A stretch of DNA of 14,006 bases from Conidiobolus incongruus B7586 (Eukaryota; Entomophthoromycota; Entomophthoromycetes; Entomophthorales; Conidiobolaceae): positions 1-14,006 of the forward strand of contig JNEM01015462.1 of assembly GCA_000697335.1 (NCBI GenBank). Reading direction: 5' to 3'. The notes below the pieces were generated by a model. The model was not told the origin of the DNA and made no database searches. It saw nothing but the letters and a program-made list of their open reading frames with translations. Below are positions 1-8,429 of this stretch, piece by piece. The position numbers and the translations under genes are program-made. Each line of letters starts with the position of its first letter. Position 1 is the first letter of the stretch.

Positions 1-122
1 TATTTGAAATCAATATTATTATTAAATTAATATTACTTTGCATTTTAAATAATGCGAATTTTTTATAATTTAAAATAAAAATCTTGATATATAATATATA
101 AAAATTAATATATAATATAAAT

Positions 123-755
123 TTAATAATTTTTATTATTATTAATAACTTTTTGCTATATTTTTGGCAAACTTCAAATACCTAAATATAGTTCTTTTTA
201 TTAATAATTGAAATTTGATATTTTACAAATTAATTAAATTTTCCTATAAAAATTTTCTTTCCTATAAATTAGTTTTTTAATTATTTAAAGAAATTATAAA
301 CATATAGGTTATAATCTAAAGAATATACTAGATATGGTAGTTTTTTCTAGTTATTTTTAATTTGAAAATTTTTTATTGATTTAGATTTATCTATTTTATA
401 ATTATTATACAAAATAATAGGTCTTTTTAAATTATATTGAAAACACCAATTAGAAATAATTTTATTTAAAAAAGCAATATAAAGCCTACTATTAATTGAT
501 TTTCTTTTAATAATGAAATAAAAGTAATATATATTATTATAATTTATTATAATAATTAATATTTGCTTATTAATAAAATACTTATTCAAAAGGATTTATA
601 AAGGGGGTTAACTTAACTTAATCTAGCACTTTGATTTAGATAATAATTTATTATCAAAAGTTGCTTATAAATTTTAAATGATTTTAAAGGGTTTATGATT
701 AAGTTTTATTAATACCAAAATAAAACTTTAGATGATTATTATTTGGTTTAAGCAT
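123..755 (-). pseudogene. Mariner transposase remnant (copy A)
   Basis: Remains of the DD34D mariner transposase, by alignment with copy C. The position of the former ATG is 755 and the stop is the TAA at 125-123. An 80-codon stretch (347-589) is still open and contains the block NSRLYIAFLNK followed by NWCFQYNL and PIIL, matching copy C residue by residue. The second catalytic aspartate (HDN in copy C) reads YNN here, by transitions. At one glutamine of this block copy A keeps CAA where copy C has TAA, so the copies decayed independently. The central part, including the first catalytic aspartate, is deleted. Confidence 0.85.
631..637. other. Deletion junction with 7-bp microhomology in mariner copy A
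   Basis: The TTGATTT here is where copy A jumps from sequence equivalent to copy C 10828-10834 to sequence equivalent to 11227-11233. Copy C carries TTGATTT at both places, 399 bp apart. One copy of the repeat remains in A, as expected for a deletion between short direct repeats. Confidence 0.75.
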
Positions 756-879
756 AATTAAATTAAATAACTAATTTTAAAAAATTAATTTTTTATTTTA
801 TATTTATTTATTTATTCAAAACTAATAATATGTATAAAAATCATAAATTAAAAAATTTCCCATTATTTTAAATTTAAAA

Positions 880-1122
880 TAATAATTAATTTAAATCTAA
901 ATAAAAATTAGATATCATTGAAATTTATTTAAATTAAATTTAATAAAAATAATTTTAATTGAATTAAAATTACTAATATAAATATTAATTATGGTAATAA
1001 ATTCAAAAATTTAAATTGAGTATATACTAAAATATCTAAAGCTTGGTAATTGAGATAATATTATTTTAACAAAATTTTTTAAATAATTTTATCAATTATT
1101 AAGTTGATTATAGAAACTATTA
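880..1122. other. A+T-rich spacer between two inverted mariner copies
   Basis: These 243 bp lie between the facing transposase-5' ends of copies A and B. There is no open frame of note and no RNA gene. It may be single-copy host sequence or an eroded older repeat, and I cannot tell which. Confidence 0.5.
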
Positions 1123-2424
1123 CCTTAAATTTAAAATAATAGGAAATTTTTTAATTTTTAATTATTCAAATATATTATTAATTTGAAATAAATAAATATA
1201 TATAAAGTTAATAGGAAATTATATATTTTTAATATATATATAAATAATAATTTTTTTGATTAAAAAATTAACTTTTTAAAATTGATTATTTAATTTAATT
1301 ATATTTAAACTAAATAATAATCATTAAAAGTTTTATATTTTAGTATTAGTAAAATTTAACCATAAACCCTCTAAAATTATTTAAAATTTATAAGCAACTT
1401 TTGGTAATAAAATATTATTCAAATTAACAATTTATTATTAAGTAAATTAATTTAAAGTTAAAAAAGAAATTACCTAAAACTTATTAAAATTTAAAAAATT
1501 AACTTTAACTATTACTCTTTTAATTATTAATAAAGTGAAAAAATAAATTAAATAATATCTTTTTATTTCAGTAAAAGAATTATCTAAGCACTTTAATATT
1601 AGTTTTATAGGTATTTTATATATATTAAAGTTTAAACTCTAATTAATAGATAAAAATATAAAATAGGTACTTTATAATTTAATTTAAGTTCAAAAAAAAT
1701 TAAAGTAGTTATTACTAAATAAAACTTACTAAAATATCATTAGAAGCTTAAACTTTTATAGTTAATTATTATAATTAATGAATCTTAAATCTTTATATAT
1801 AATCTTTTATTAAAATACAAATTAAAATGCTAGATTAAATTAAATTAACTTTTTTTACAAATCCTTTTAAATAAATATTTTGTTAATAAATGAATATTAA
1901 TTATTATAATAAATTATAATGGTATATGCTACTTTTATTTAATTCCTAAAGGAAAATCAATAAATAATATATTTTATATTACTTTTTAAATAAAAATATT
2001 TTTAATTAGTGTTTTTAATATAATTTAAAAAAACCTATTATTTTATACAATAATTATAAAATATATAAATCTAAAATTATATAAAACTTTCTAATTAAAA
2101 ATAACTGGAAAAAACTACCATATCTAGTATACTCTTTACATTATAACTTATAAAATTATAATTGCTTTAAGTAATTAAAAAACCAGCTTATAAGAAAGAA
2201 AATTTTTACAAAAAAATTTAATTAGTTTATAAAATATTAAATTTCAGTCTTTAATAAAAAGAATTAATTTTTAGATGTTAAATCTTTGTTAAAAGTATAG
2301 CAAAAAGTTATTAATAATAAAAGAAACCATTAAATTTATATTATATATTTATTTTTATATATTATATATTAAAATATTTATTTATTTTTAATCACAAAAA
2401 ATTCCTATTATTAAAAATACATAG
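1123..2424 (+). mobile_element. Mariner element copy B, full length but heavily mutated
   Basis: About 1.30 kb, plus orientation. It starts CCTTAAATTTAAAATAAT after a TA at 1121-1122 and ends ATTAAAAATACATAG before a TA at 2425-2426. These ends are counterparts of the copy C termini and are inverted to each other. The whole of copy C can be followed through it, but nearly every C and G has been lost. It is therefore the most eroded of the three mariner copies over its length. No long deletion is apparent. Confidence 0.86.
1301..2333 (+). pseudogene. Mariner transposase remnant (copy B)
   Basis: The region equivalent to the copy C transposase. The start codon is changed to ATA (1301-1303), with the TTTAAACTAAAT after it conserved from copy C. 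The stop TAA lies at 2331-2333. The span is 1033 nt against 1035 in copy C, so small indels have occurred as well as many stops. The HDN of copy C is changed to YNN, the same loss of the second catalytic aspartate as in copy A. It is not functional. Confidence 0.82.
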
Positions 2425-2892
2425 TAATATATGCTATTTTATCTTTTTTAAAATTACCTTTTACTAAATTATCATATATATTTCATAATATGATTAATTT
2501 TGATAATAAAAAATATTATATAAGAGTTAACTATTTTAAAATCAATTTGTTAACTTCAATATTCAATATAATATAGTTTTTTCAAATAGTAATTGGATTA
2601 TTCAAGGTCTTGTATCCATGACATAGTGTACATTAATGAATTAATTATATATTAATTTTTTGTTAATTTTTTTTGAATTAAATATTAATTTAAATGTGAA
2701 ATATCAGATAATCTCAATATAAATTAGATTAATAGCCAATTTGCCAAACATTCAAATAATTTAATTGTTATCGTTTATTAATGTCTATTAGGTTTATTAA
2801 GTATATTAAATTATGTCCAATTTGAACATTAAATGAGTTTGAGAAACTTTAGATGGAAATCTAATTGGTCTAATTGTAAAAAATTAAAATCA

Positions 2893-2915
2893 AATATATA
2901 TATATATATATATAA
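2893..2915. repeat. TA dinucleotide microsatellite
   Basis: An uninterrupted run of about eleven TA/AT units in the spacer downstream of the gene. Confidence 0.8.
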
Positions 2916-3149
2916 AGTTAAAAGCGTAATGAACTTAATACAAAATTCAAGATAGTGAATTTCAATATAGTTATAATATATACAGTATCTAATATGACGC
3001 GCAATATTTATTAATTAATGAAAACATATTTTGCTAGAATATTTATAACATTAGTATTTCAAAATTAAATTTGAAACTAAAAACCAAGCTGAATTAAAAT
3101 ATTAAAGTTTCAAATAAAGTATTTTAAATAATATTATGGACTCATTATA

Positions 3150-3245
3150 ATTAGGTGTGGGTAAGCATAATCATCACTGAATCCCCGCGGAATTCTGAGA
3201 GTGGTGCATGCTACAATTATAATCATCGTCCTATTGTCAGAGCTA
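3150..3245. other. Short G+C-richer island of unknown nature
   Basis: About 95 bp with clearly more G and C than anything around it outside the gene, including CCCCGCGGAATTCTGAGAG and GGTGCATGC. The word ATAATCATC occurs twice, at 3167-3175 and 3219-3227, 52 bp apart. On the minus strand these read GATGATTAT, resembling box C of a C/D snoRNA, but no suitable box D or closing stem was found. It could be a regulatory patch, a structural RNA or the remnant of an exon. I do not recognise it. Confidence 0.35.
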
Positions 3246-3402
3246 AATTTTTCTTAAGAATTTATACTCTGTTTTTTCGATTGAAAATTATGGGATTAAT
3301 AATTGAATCTAATTGATTTGAATCTGGTAAGGTGAGAAAATATTGGGACAAAATTAATTAAAATTTAATTGAAAATATAATTTGAGATTAATAAAAATAA
3401 GA

Positions 3403-3408
3403 TTTATT
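3403..3408 (-). promoter_or_regulatory. AATAAA motif overlapping the stop codon
   Basis: On the minus strand the coding region ends TTG TAA TAA ATC, so AATAAA begins inside the stop codon. It matches a polyadenylation signal, but in such A+T-rich sequence it may be chance. If used, the 3' untranslated region would be very short. Confidence 0.35.
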
Positions 3409-3929
3409 ACAATTTTATATGCAATCTCAAAGGCAAGCCCAAAGGATCCAAATCTTTGATCAAGCATTCGTGTAATTGACCTTTGAATTTATAAATAATT
3501 TTCAAGAATTTCTTTTCGTCTAGAACAGGGTCGTAGAAACCCATTAAATGACACTAAATGATGGATTGGGTTAATTGTGGCAATAATAAGGTGGCTAGAG
3601 CGTACCTTGGAAATCTTGGGAGCCAATCTCAATTGGGAGTTTTTGACCAAATATTGGAGAGGGATGGTGACATCGATCACACTGTCACTAACACCTTCTG
3701 TGAGGTTGTCGATAAGACCGTAGTACGCTTGGACGATAACAAGACCTAAATTAAATATAATTTAAAAAAACACATAATAAATAAGTTTTTGTAATATTTA
3801 CCATTCTTAGCAATTTCCTCCTGTTCCTTCTTGAAAGTAGCCTCCTTAATCAATATAATCACTGCTAAAGCTTCATTCTTTCGGTCTTCAAGGTAATTAG
3901 CGCTCAATTCTCTCCAATCTTTAAGTTTG
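3407..3929 (-). CDS. DNAJC11-like exons 11-13: DUF3395 C-terminal region
   Basis: Exon 11 (3929-3802) is a charged helix (KLKDWRELSANYLEDRKNEA) ending EEIAKN. Exon 12 (3745-3606) gives LVIVQAYYG and VIDVTIPLQYLVKNSQLRL. Exon 13 (3553-3407) gives GFYDPVLDEKKFLKIIYKFK, then QLHE and LPLRLHIKL before TAA TAA. These are the hallmark DUF3395 motifs, in order and without a stop. Introns are 3981-3930 (52 nt), 3801-3746 (56) and 3605-3554 (52, GTACGC donor). The end falls where the family ends, so TAA is read as a stop here. Confidence 0.9.
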
Positions 3930-3981
3930 CTAAACTGGAGTCAGTGTCATAATATATTATATTTGACAATCTTGTTATTAC

Positions 3982-4384
3982 TTTTTCATTCTGTACTTCT
4001 TGTAAGGAATTAAAACGTAATTTTGAAGAGTGTATCCCAAGGTCAATGGTATACCGATACCGAGGAGGGATGGAGTGACCTTGAATCCCTGAGTAAGTTG
4101 GATAGGTACAGTGAAATTCTGGCCGAGGGGTTGGAGACTAATGGAATGCTAATAAGAAAGATATATATGATATTGGAGACCTACTTGAATCTAACAGATA
4201 TACCAGTAGGGAAACCAATGTCAAGAAAAGTACCAAGTTTGGCTTTGGAAACGAGGGGTTATTCAAGACCAACGCTGGCATATAATCCCACTGTGGTGGA
4301 TAGTGTACCCGATACGATCATCTTTGTGTGAGGTAATAAATTGTAATGGTATACCGATTGGAGATGGGATGAAGTAACACCCAA
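3982..4384 (-). CDS. DNAJC11-like exons 9-10: distal barrel and membrane segment
   Basis: Exon 9 (4384-4185) encodes LGVTSSHL, GTLSTTVGLYASVGLE, then a TAA at 4261-4259 where a glutamine fits, then PLVSKAKLGTFLDIGFPTG. Intron 9 (4184-4138, 47 nt) uses a GTAGGT donor. Exon 10 (4137-3982) encodes LGQNFTVPIQLTQGFKV and a hydrophobic stretch TPSLLGIGIPLTLGY before YVLIPYKKYR. This corresponds to the single hydrophobic segment plus basic stop of DNAJC11. The position and length agree with human DNAJC11 without gaps across the intron 9 join. Confidence 0.86.
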
Positions 4385-4435
4385 CTAAATCAGTTATTGG
4401 TATTAGGTATTAAAAATGATTAATGACCAATTTAT
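4385..4435 (-). other. Intron 8 with a non-canonical AT...AG boundary
   Basis: The exons on both sides (ending SWQSEMQ, resuming LGVTSSHL) join in frame only if the intron runs 4435-4385 (51 nt), from ATAAAT to GATTTAG. The join matches the QLGIP-type stretch of relatives. Every other donor here is GT, and introns 1 and 11 start GTAAAT, so ATAAAT is one G-to-A change from the local consensus. The GT eight bases further in would put the downstream exon out of frame. It does not match the U12 AT-AC consensus. Confidence 0.75.
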
Positions 4436-5151
4436 CTGCATTTCACTCTGCCAAGACTCCGCTTCATGCTGTCGAGCGATATCCAAAGAAATAAAAGAAT
4501 TATTGTTCAACCTTAAACCTTCTCCCCATCCCAGCAGAGTGTAGTCATCAGTCTTAAAGCTGAAGAATCCGGTATACTTGTCAAAGATCTGTCTTCCAAG
4601 AGCCGAAGTCACGCTTGAAGGTTGACGAAGACTCATTGTCGTGACCGTCTTAGTATTGATAAAACTAATGTTCATTAATATCAAAAAAACTAATAGAAAT
4701 TGGTAAAAATTACCTAGTAGAACTTGGAGTATAATTGGTACTCAAAGTAACGACTCGAGGGGAGAATAATGTGTTAGTAACCTAAATAACTATTAGTTTA
4801 TTTTCCAAAATCATATACAATTATAATCACCTGCATATTGAGTTTAGGCGTCAAACTGTGGTTAACAGTGCATGACAAATTACCACCACCGCGACCCATG
4901 TGAGTGAGGAGATTAGCTTCCAAAGTTATTTGGGTGCGAAGTCCCAACTGCGCCTAAATCTCTTGATTAACAATGATAACAGATAAAAAATTTTAGAAAA
5001 TAGTTACTCTATAAGAATGCTTAGCCAAAACCTGCTGAACATTGCACTGCTTCCACCTCAATCTGTACTGATTCAAGATGGGAAGAGTGTAAACTCTCTC
5101 CGTAGCGGGTGCCATCAGAGGTACTGCATTTAATTGAACTGTCAATTCAGA
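4436..5151 (-). CDS. DNAJC11-like exons 5-8: central beta-rich region
   Basis: Four exons with no stops: 5151-5008 (48 codons, SELTVQLNAVPLMAPATERV onwards), 4953-4831 (41 codons, with THMGRGGGNLSCTVNHSL), 4781-4714 and 4664-4436. Introns are 5007-4954 (54 nt), 4830-4782 (49) and 4713-4665 (49), all GT...TTAG or GT...TTTAG. The text alternates polar and hydrophobic residues, with blocks such as DKYTGFFSFKTDDYTLLGWG that match the DNAJC11 central domain, described in the family as beta-barrel-like. Translation stays in one frame across every join, which supports the exon boundaries. Confidence 0.88.
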
Positions 5152-5204
5152 CTATAGTTTCATTTAATATTTAATTATTATTGTTATTGTAATAGTTTGA
5201 TTAC

Positions 5205-5425
5205 CTTGGATTATATCAAATTTTCTAATTTTTTTCTCTTTCTCTCTTTGCTATTCTTTCATACTCTTCAGTTTACTTTTTCATCTATTAACAATGTTCT
5301 GACCTTCTCATTCAAGTTAATTACCTACTAAGGCGTCTTCAACAAAGGACCCAAACTCCATTTCATCTTGAGCCCCTCTTCGCCCTATTGATTACAAACA
5401 CTCCTCAAGTTGGGATCACTTAAGA
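5205..5425 (-). pseudogene. DNAJC11-like exons 3-4: damaged linker
   Basis: Exon 3 (5425-5325) gives VLSDPNLRSVCNQ, a TAG, then GEEGLKMKWSLGPLLKTP and TAG TAG. Relatives have a YD.xGEEGL motif and go on KTPxEL. Exon 4 (taken as 5284-5205) carries a TAA, then TEEYERIAKRERE, then a one-base loss in an A7 run, then KLENLI, TAA, SK in the next frame. Intron 3 (5324-5285, 40 nt) has a typical GTAATT donor, but its acceptor is uncertain. Ending instead at AAAAAG (5276) would make it 49 nt and fit family spacing better. The damage is concentrated here: five of six stops and the only frameshift lie in about 180 bp. Confidence 0.75.
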
Positions 5426-5474
5426 CTACATATGACGTCATTTGTCAATGTTGATCAATTAGATTTTTAATTAC

Positions 5475-5802
5475 CTTCATAAGCCCTATAAAACAACTGA
5501 AAACTTTGATTAGCCATACCCTTTTTGACCGAGTCCACATGCTTATCTGGATGAAAAAGCCTACTAAGTCGCTTATAACTCTCTTTGATTTCTTCCAATG
5601 TGGACTGTTCAAATTAGCTATTAAATTAATGAATGAATATATTATTTACGGTTTTGGAGAATTTTAAAATACTGTAAAAATCTCTTTCTTTTGTTTGCTT
5701 TTGAAACTCTTTTAAAAGAATGTCGACTTCGTCTTCTACTGGGACTTTGGAATTGAGATTAGGTAAAGTGTCATCCGGATTGGAATCAATGCGAATGGGC
5801 AT
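5475..5802 (-). CDS. DNAJC11-like exons 1-2: N-terminus and J domain
   Basis: Exon 1 (5802-5650, 51 codons) starts at the ATG at 5802, the first ATG of the open frame. It encodes MPIRIDSNPDD, an acidic/lysine-rich lead, then ERDFYSILKFSK, the first J-domain helix. Intron 1 (5649-5605, 45 nt) is GTAAAT...AACAG. Exon 2 (5604-5475) continues STLEEIKESYKRLSRLFHPD, so the HPD that stimulates Hsp70 ATPase is intact, and ends in LFYRAYE. Intron 2 (5474-5426, 49 nt) splits the V codon of AYEVLSDPNLR. Both exons are free of stops and use ordinary mixed codons, unlike the flanks. Confidence 0.9.
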
Positions 5803-6897
5803 TTGTATCAATATATTTTAAATTAATATAAAATTTATGATTTATAATAAATTAAATCAAATTCAATTAATCTATATATATATTTATTTTTATTTTTATA
5901 GATTGTTTCTAATATTGAATTAAGTGACATTGAAATTCAGCTTAAACTTTAACTAATTAATGAATTTTTATGGGGTTTTTATTTGATTGTCACAATTTAG
6001 TTAAATATGATTATTGTATCTTTAAATATTACAATAGTTTAAATTCTTATAAATTTTGAATTTTAGAAGTATTAAATAAATTTTGTAATTATAATTTATC
6101 ATATATATCATTTAATTTTAAGAATTGTTCAGTAATTTTGATTATTGTTTTAATTAACTCTAATTGTTATTAAATTAAAAGATATAAATATTTTTAAACA
6201 ATTTATCAATATAATATCAATTAATCAATAAAATATTAATTTTTAAATAGGCATTCATATAAAATATTTTTATAATAAATTTATTAAATATATTTATAAT
6301 ACCTTCTATAATGGTTTTTTTTTATTCTATCTAATTATTAATATATATTTAATTTATTAAATCATAATAATAAGATATTTGTAATTATCAAAACATTTCA
6401 ATAATTAAAGATATCTAATTTATATTTTTCTGATATTATTATTATATAACCAGAAATTAATTCTTAAGTTAACAGTGAAATAGTTTTAATAAATTTGGCC
6501 TTATAATAATGATTCAATTCATAGTTATTATGTCTCAGAATTCTTGGTATAATAATTATACCTAAAAATAAAAATGATTATATTTATATTAAAGACACAG
6601 ATATAAATTTTTTGTATCAACCAACCAATAAGGTTTAAATTTTAAAAAATTTTTATGAAAATTATAATTCAAGTTAATATAATAGATATATTGGGAATAC
6701 CTTATGTTTTTTTTTGATAGTTCCAGATATTATACTTATTATTAGAAATATTGAAATTTGATTAATAAAATAATATATTATTTAAGAGATTAGTAACTCT
6801 ATTAATTATTTATAATTAATGCAAATCCTAGTTTGAATTTTTATTTTTAAAATTTGAAATTATTTTTAATTTGATAATTATATATATATATATACTA
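5803..6897. other. A+T-rich spacer upstream of the DNAJC11-like gene
   Basis: About 1.1 kb between the gene's start codon and the Tc1-like element E1. It must hold the gene's promoter, but no specific site can be named, because TATA-like words occur throughout. No open frame, tRNA or transposon end was recognised. It is slightly less A+T-extreme than the transposon copies and is probably host intergenic DNA. Confidence 0.5.
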
Positions 6898-6929
6898 ACT
6901 TGCAAAAGTGAGTCATAAAATCAAAAATA
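6898..6929 (+). repeat. E1 left outer terminal repeat
   Basis: Contains the core GTGAGTCATAAA at 6908-6919. It pairs inverted with 8430-8461. Confidence 0.85.
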
Positions 6930-7080
6930 TATATATATTTTAATTAATAACTAAAACAACTGTATATATTAGATTACTTGAAACTATAATATATAATTAA
7001 GATATATTATTTAATATTAAATAAATATATTTAGATATATTTAGTAAATTATTAGCAAAAATATTAACCCTTAATATTTA

Positions 7081-7112
7081 ACCAAGGTGAGTTATAAATT
7101 TACAGGTTTTTG
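7081..7112 (+). repeat. E1 left inner repeat
   Basis: ACCAAGGTGAGTTATAAATT onwards, core at 7087-7098. It is a direct repeat of the left outer end 183 bp away and pairs inverted with 8252-8283. Confidence 0.82.
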
Positions 7113-7222
7113 AGATAAAGGGATATATTTAATAATATATAACCATATCTTTTTTCTTTCTTTGTTATTATTTTATATAATATTTTACAAATATATTAAA
7201 TTTTTTTATTATTATTATTATA

Positions 7223-8237
7223 CCTAAATCCCTCTCTAAAAAAATCTACTTATATATTAATCAACTTTATAAAGAAGGTAAATTAACTTATGATATTACT
7301 AGAATTACTAGTGTTAGCTAGTTTACTATAGTTAAAATTATTAAGAATAATAATAAAGAAACATTTAAGCCTAAACTTAAGTATATTAAAATTATAGATG
7401 AATATAATGAGAAGTATATCTATAGGTTAATTAGTATAAGTAAATATAGTATTGCTGTAGAAATATAACAAGAATTATAAAACTATACAAAAATATTAGT
7501 TAGTACTGATATTATTATATATGTTTTATATTAGCATAGATATTACTTATATCTTAAGAAAAAATACCCCCAATTAAAGAAATCCCACTATAAAACTAGG
7601 TGGGAGTTTGAATGTTATTATTAATATTAAACTAAAATTAATTAGAGTTAAGTTATTTAATATAATAAAACAAAAATATACTTTAGTAAATTTAATAGAA
7701 AAGTTAGATACTTCAAAAAAAAATATAGAATTACTTTGTAACTATTATGTTAATTTTACCCAAAAGTATAATAATAGGTTAATTATTATTTAAGGATATA
7801 TATTGTTTTTAGGTATAAGGTATTTTTGTAAAGTTAATAAGGGAATTAATATTAAGATGTATTAAAGTATTTTAAATAATAAATTGAAAAAAACCATTAA
7901 ATAATATAGGTTAAACAAATTTAATATTATTTTCTAGTAAGATAATGTTTTTTGTTATACTATAACTTCTATTATTAAATAACTTAAAAATAACAAGATA
8001 ATAGTTATAAAGTAGCTTTTTTAATTTTTTAACTTTAATCTAATTAAACACCTTTAGGATCAATTAAAAAAAGCTATTAAAGTTTTCCCCCTAGTAAAAA
8101 ATTTAAATCAACTTTAAAAATACATTCAAGAAGTATAAAATAAGATTTACCCTTTTTAATATAAATAATTAATTGATTCTATACCTTATAAACTTAAAGA
8201 AGCTAAAAAAACTAAAGGTAAATACACTAGGTTTTAA
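7223..8237 (+). pseudogene. Tc1-type (DD34E) transposase remnant of E1
   Basis: Tc1-family transposase, normally about 340 residues, that cuts and pastes the element at TA. The N-terminal helix-turn-helix part reads INQLYKEGKLTYDITRITS, then a linker with SIAVEIQQEL and KKKYPQLKKSHYKTRWEFE. The catalytic part around 7930-8085 reads DNVFCYTITSIIK and, after a 34-residue gap, LIKHL-stop-DQLKKAIK. This is the family motif PIEHLWDQLKK with E changed to K and W to TAG. The end, SIPYKLKEAKKTKGKYTRF before TAA at 8235-8237, is typical of Tc1. Many stops sit at Gln or Trp positions. The start codon is not identified and the frame is not continuous, so the 5' limit is approximate. Confidence 0.82.
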
Positions 8238-8251
8238 TTTTTTTTATCACT

Positions 8252-8283
8252 AAAAACCTAAAAATTTATAACTCACTCTAGGT
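8252..8283 (-). repeat. E1 right inner repeat
   Basis: Core TTTATAACTCAC at 8265-8276, 178 bp inside the right end. The same 178-bp spacing recurs in copies E2, E3 and E4. Confidence 0.82.
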
Positions 8284-8429
8284 AAAATTTAAAGGTTTAT
8301 ATTTTAGCTAATTAATAGCTAAATATCATCATTTAATGATATATATAATTAATAAATATAATAGATTTTAATTATTTAATTTAAGTTTATTTTATTAGAT
8401 ATTAATCAAGTTATTAGTAAAAATATAAA

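Larger units (their letters stand above)
36..879 (-). mobile_element. Mariner element copy A, internally deleted and heavily mutated
   Basis: Third-best copy of the mariner family in this window, on the minus strand. The left end begins CTTTGCATTTTAAATAATG after a TA at 34-35. The right end is the inverted counterpart, closing at 879 before a TA at 880-881, so the TA target duplication expected for Tc1/mariner is present. Along most of its length it aligns with copy C (10195-11527), but it is about 490 bp shorter. About 399 bp of the transposase is missing at a junction at 631-637, and about 60 bp is missing near 790. Differences from copy C are mainly C to T and G to A. It cannot move by itself. 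As an internally deleted copy with both ends it has the form of a non-autonomous derivative. Confidence 0.88.
2425..3406. other. A+T-rich spacer downstream of the DNAJC11-like gene
   Basis: Nearly 1 kb without a convincing gene on either strand. It is less extremely A+T-rich than the transposons and shows no terminal repeats or transposase blocks, so it is probably single-copy host DNA. It holds a TA microsatellite near 2893-2915 and a G+C-richer island at about 3150-3245, both listed separately. The 3' untranslated region of the gene would lie in its right-hand end. Confidence 0.5.
3407..5802 (-). pseudogene. DNAJC11-like mitochondrial DnaJ protein, 13 exons, apparently disabled
   Basis: In animals DNAJC11 is a J-domain protein of the mitochondrial outer membrane, linked to the MICOS/MIB complex that shapes cristae. 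This locus encodes the whole family architecture in about 599 codons (human: about 559): acidic N-terminus, J domain with HPDK (about residues 69-72), a central beta-strand-rich region, a hydrophobic segment (about 431-455) and the C-terminal DUF3395 region with VIVQAYYG, VIDVTIPLQYLV and GFYDP. Exons: 5802-5650, 5604-5475, 5425-5325, 5284-5205, 5151-5008, 4953-4831, 4781-4714, 4664-4436, 4384-4185, 4137-3982, 3929-3802, 3745-3606, 3553-3407. All joins keep frame except in exon 4. Damage: TAG at 5387-5385, 5330-5328 and 5327-5325; TAA at 5275-5273, 5213-5211 and 4261-4259; one A missing from the run at 5235-5229; intron 8 begins AT. All six stops fit former glutamine codons, though the first could be TGG. 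A reassigned code is the alternative. Confidence 0.86.

Noticed and set aside
3160-3240. Possible C/D snoRNA on the minus strand
   Set aside because: GATGA words resemble box C, but there is no well-placed CTGA box D and no closing stem.
3558-3749. Open frame on the plus strand
   Set aside because: Lies opposite DNAJC11-like exons 12-13 and intron 12, where the minus strand shows clear family motifs; it is an antisense shadow.
4023-4331. 102-codon open frame on the plus strand
   Set aside because: Antisense to exons 9-10; no recognisable protein motif, and the minus strand explains the sequence.
7608-7793. 61-codon plus-strand frame
   Set aside because: Falls inside the E1 Tc1-type transposase remnant in a decayed stretch; not an independent gene.
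7081-8283. A separate smaller element nested inside E1, bounded by the inner repeats
   Set aside because: The outer-inner pair with 178-bp spacing recurs in E2, E3 and E4, so the inner repeats belong to the same element.
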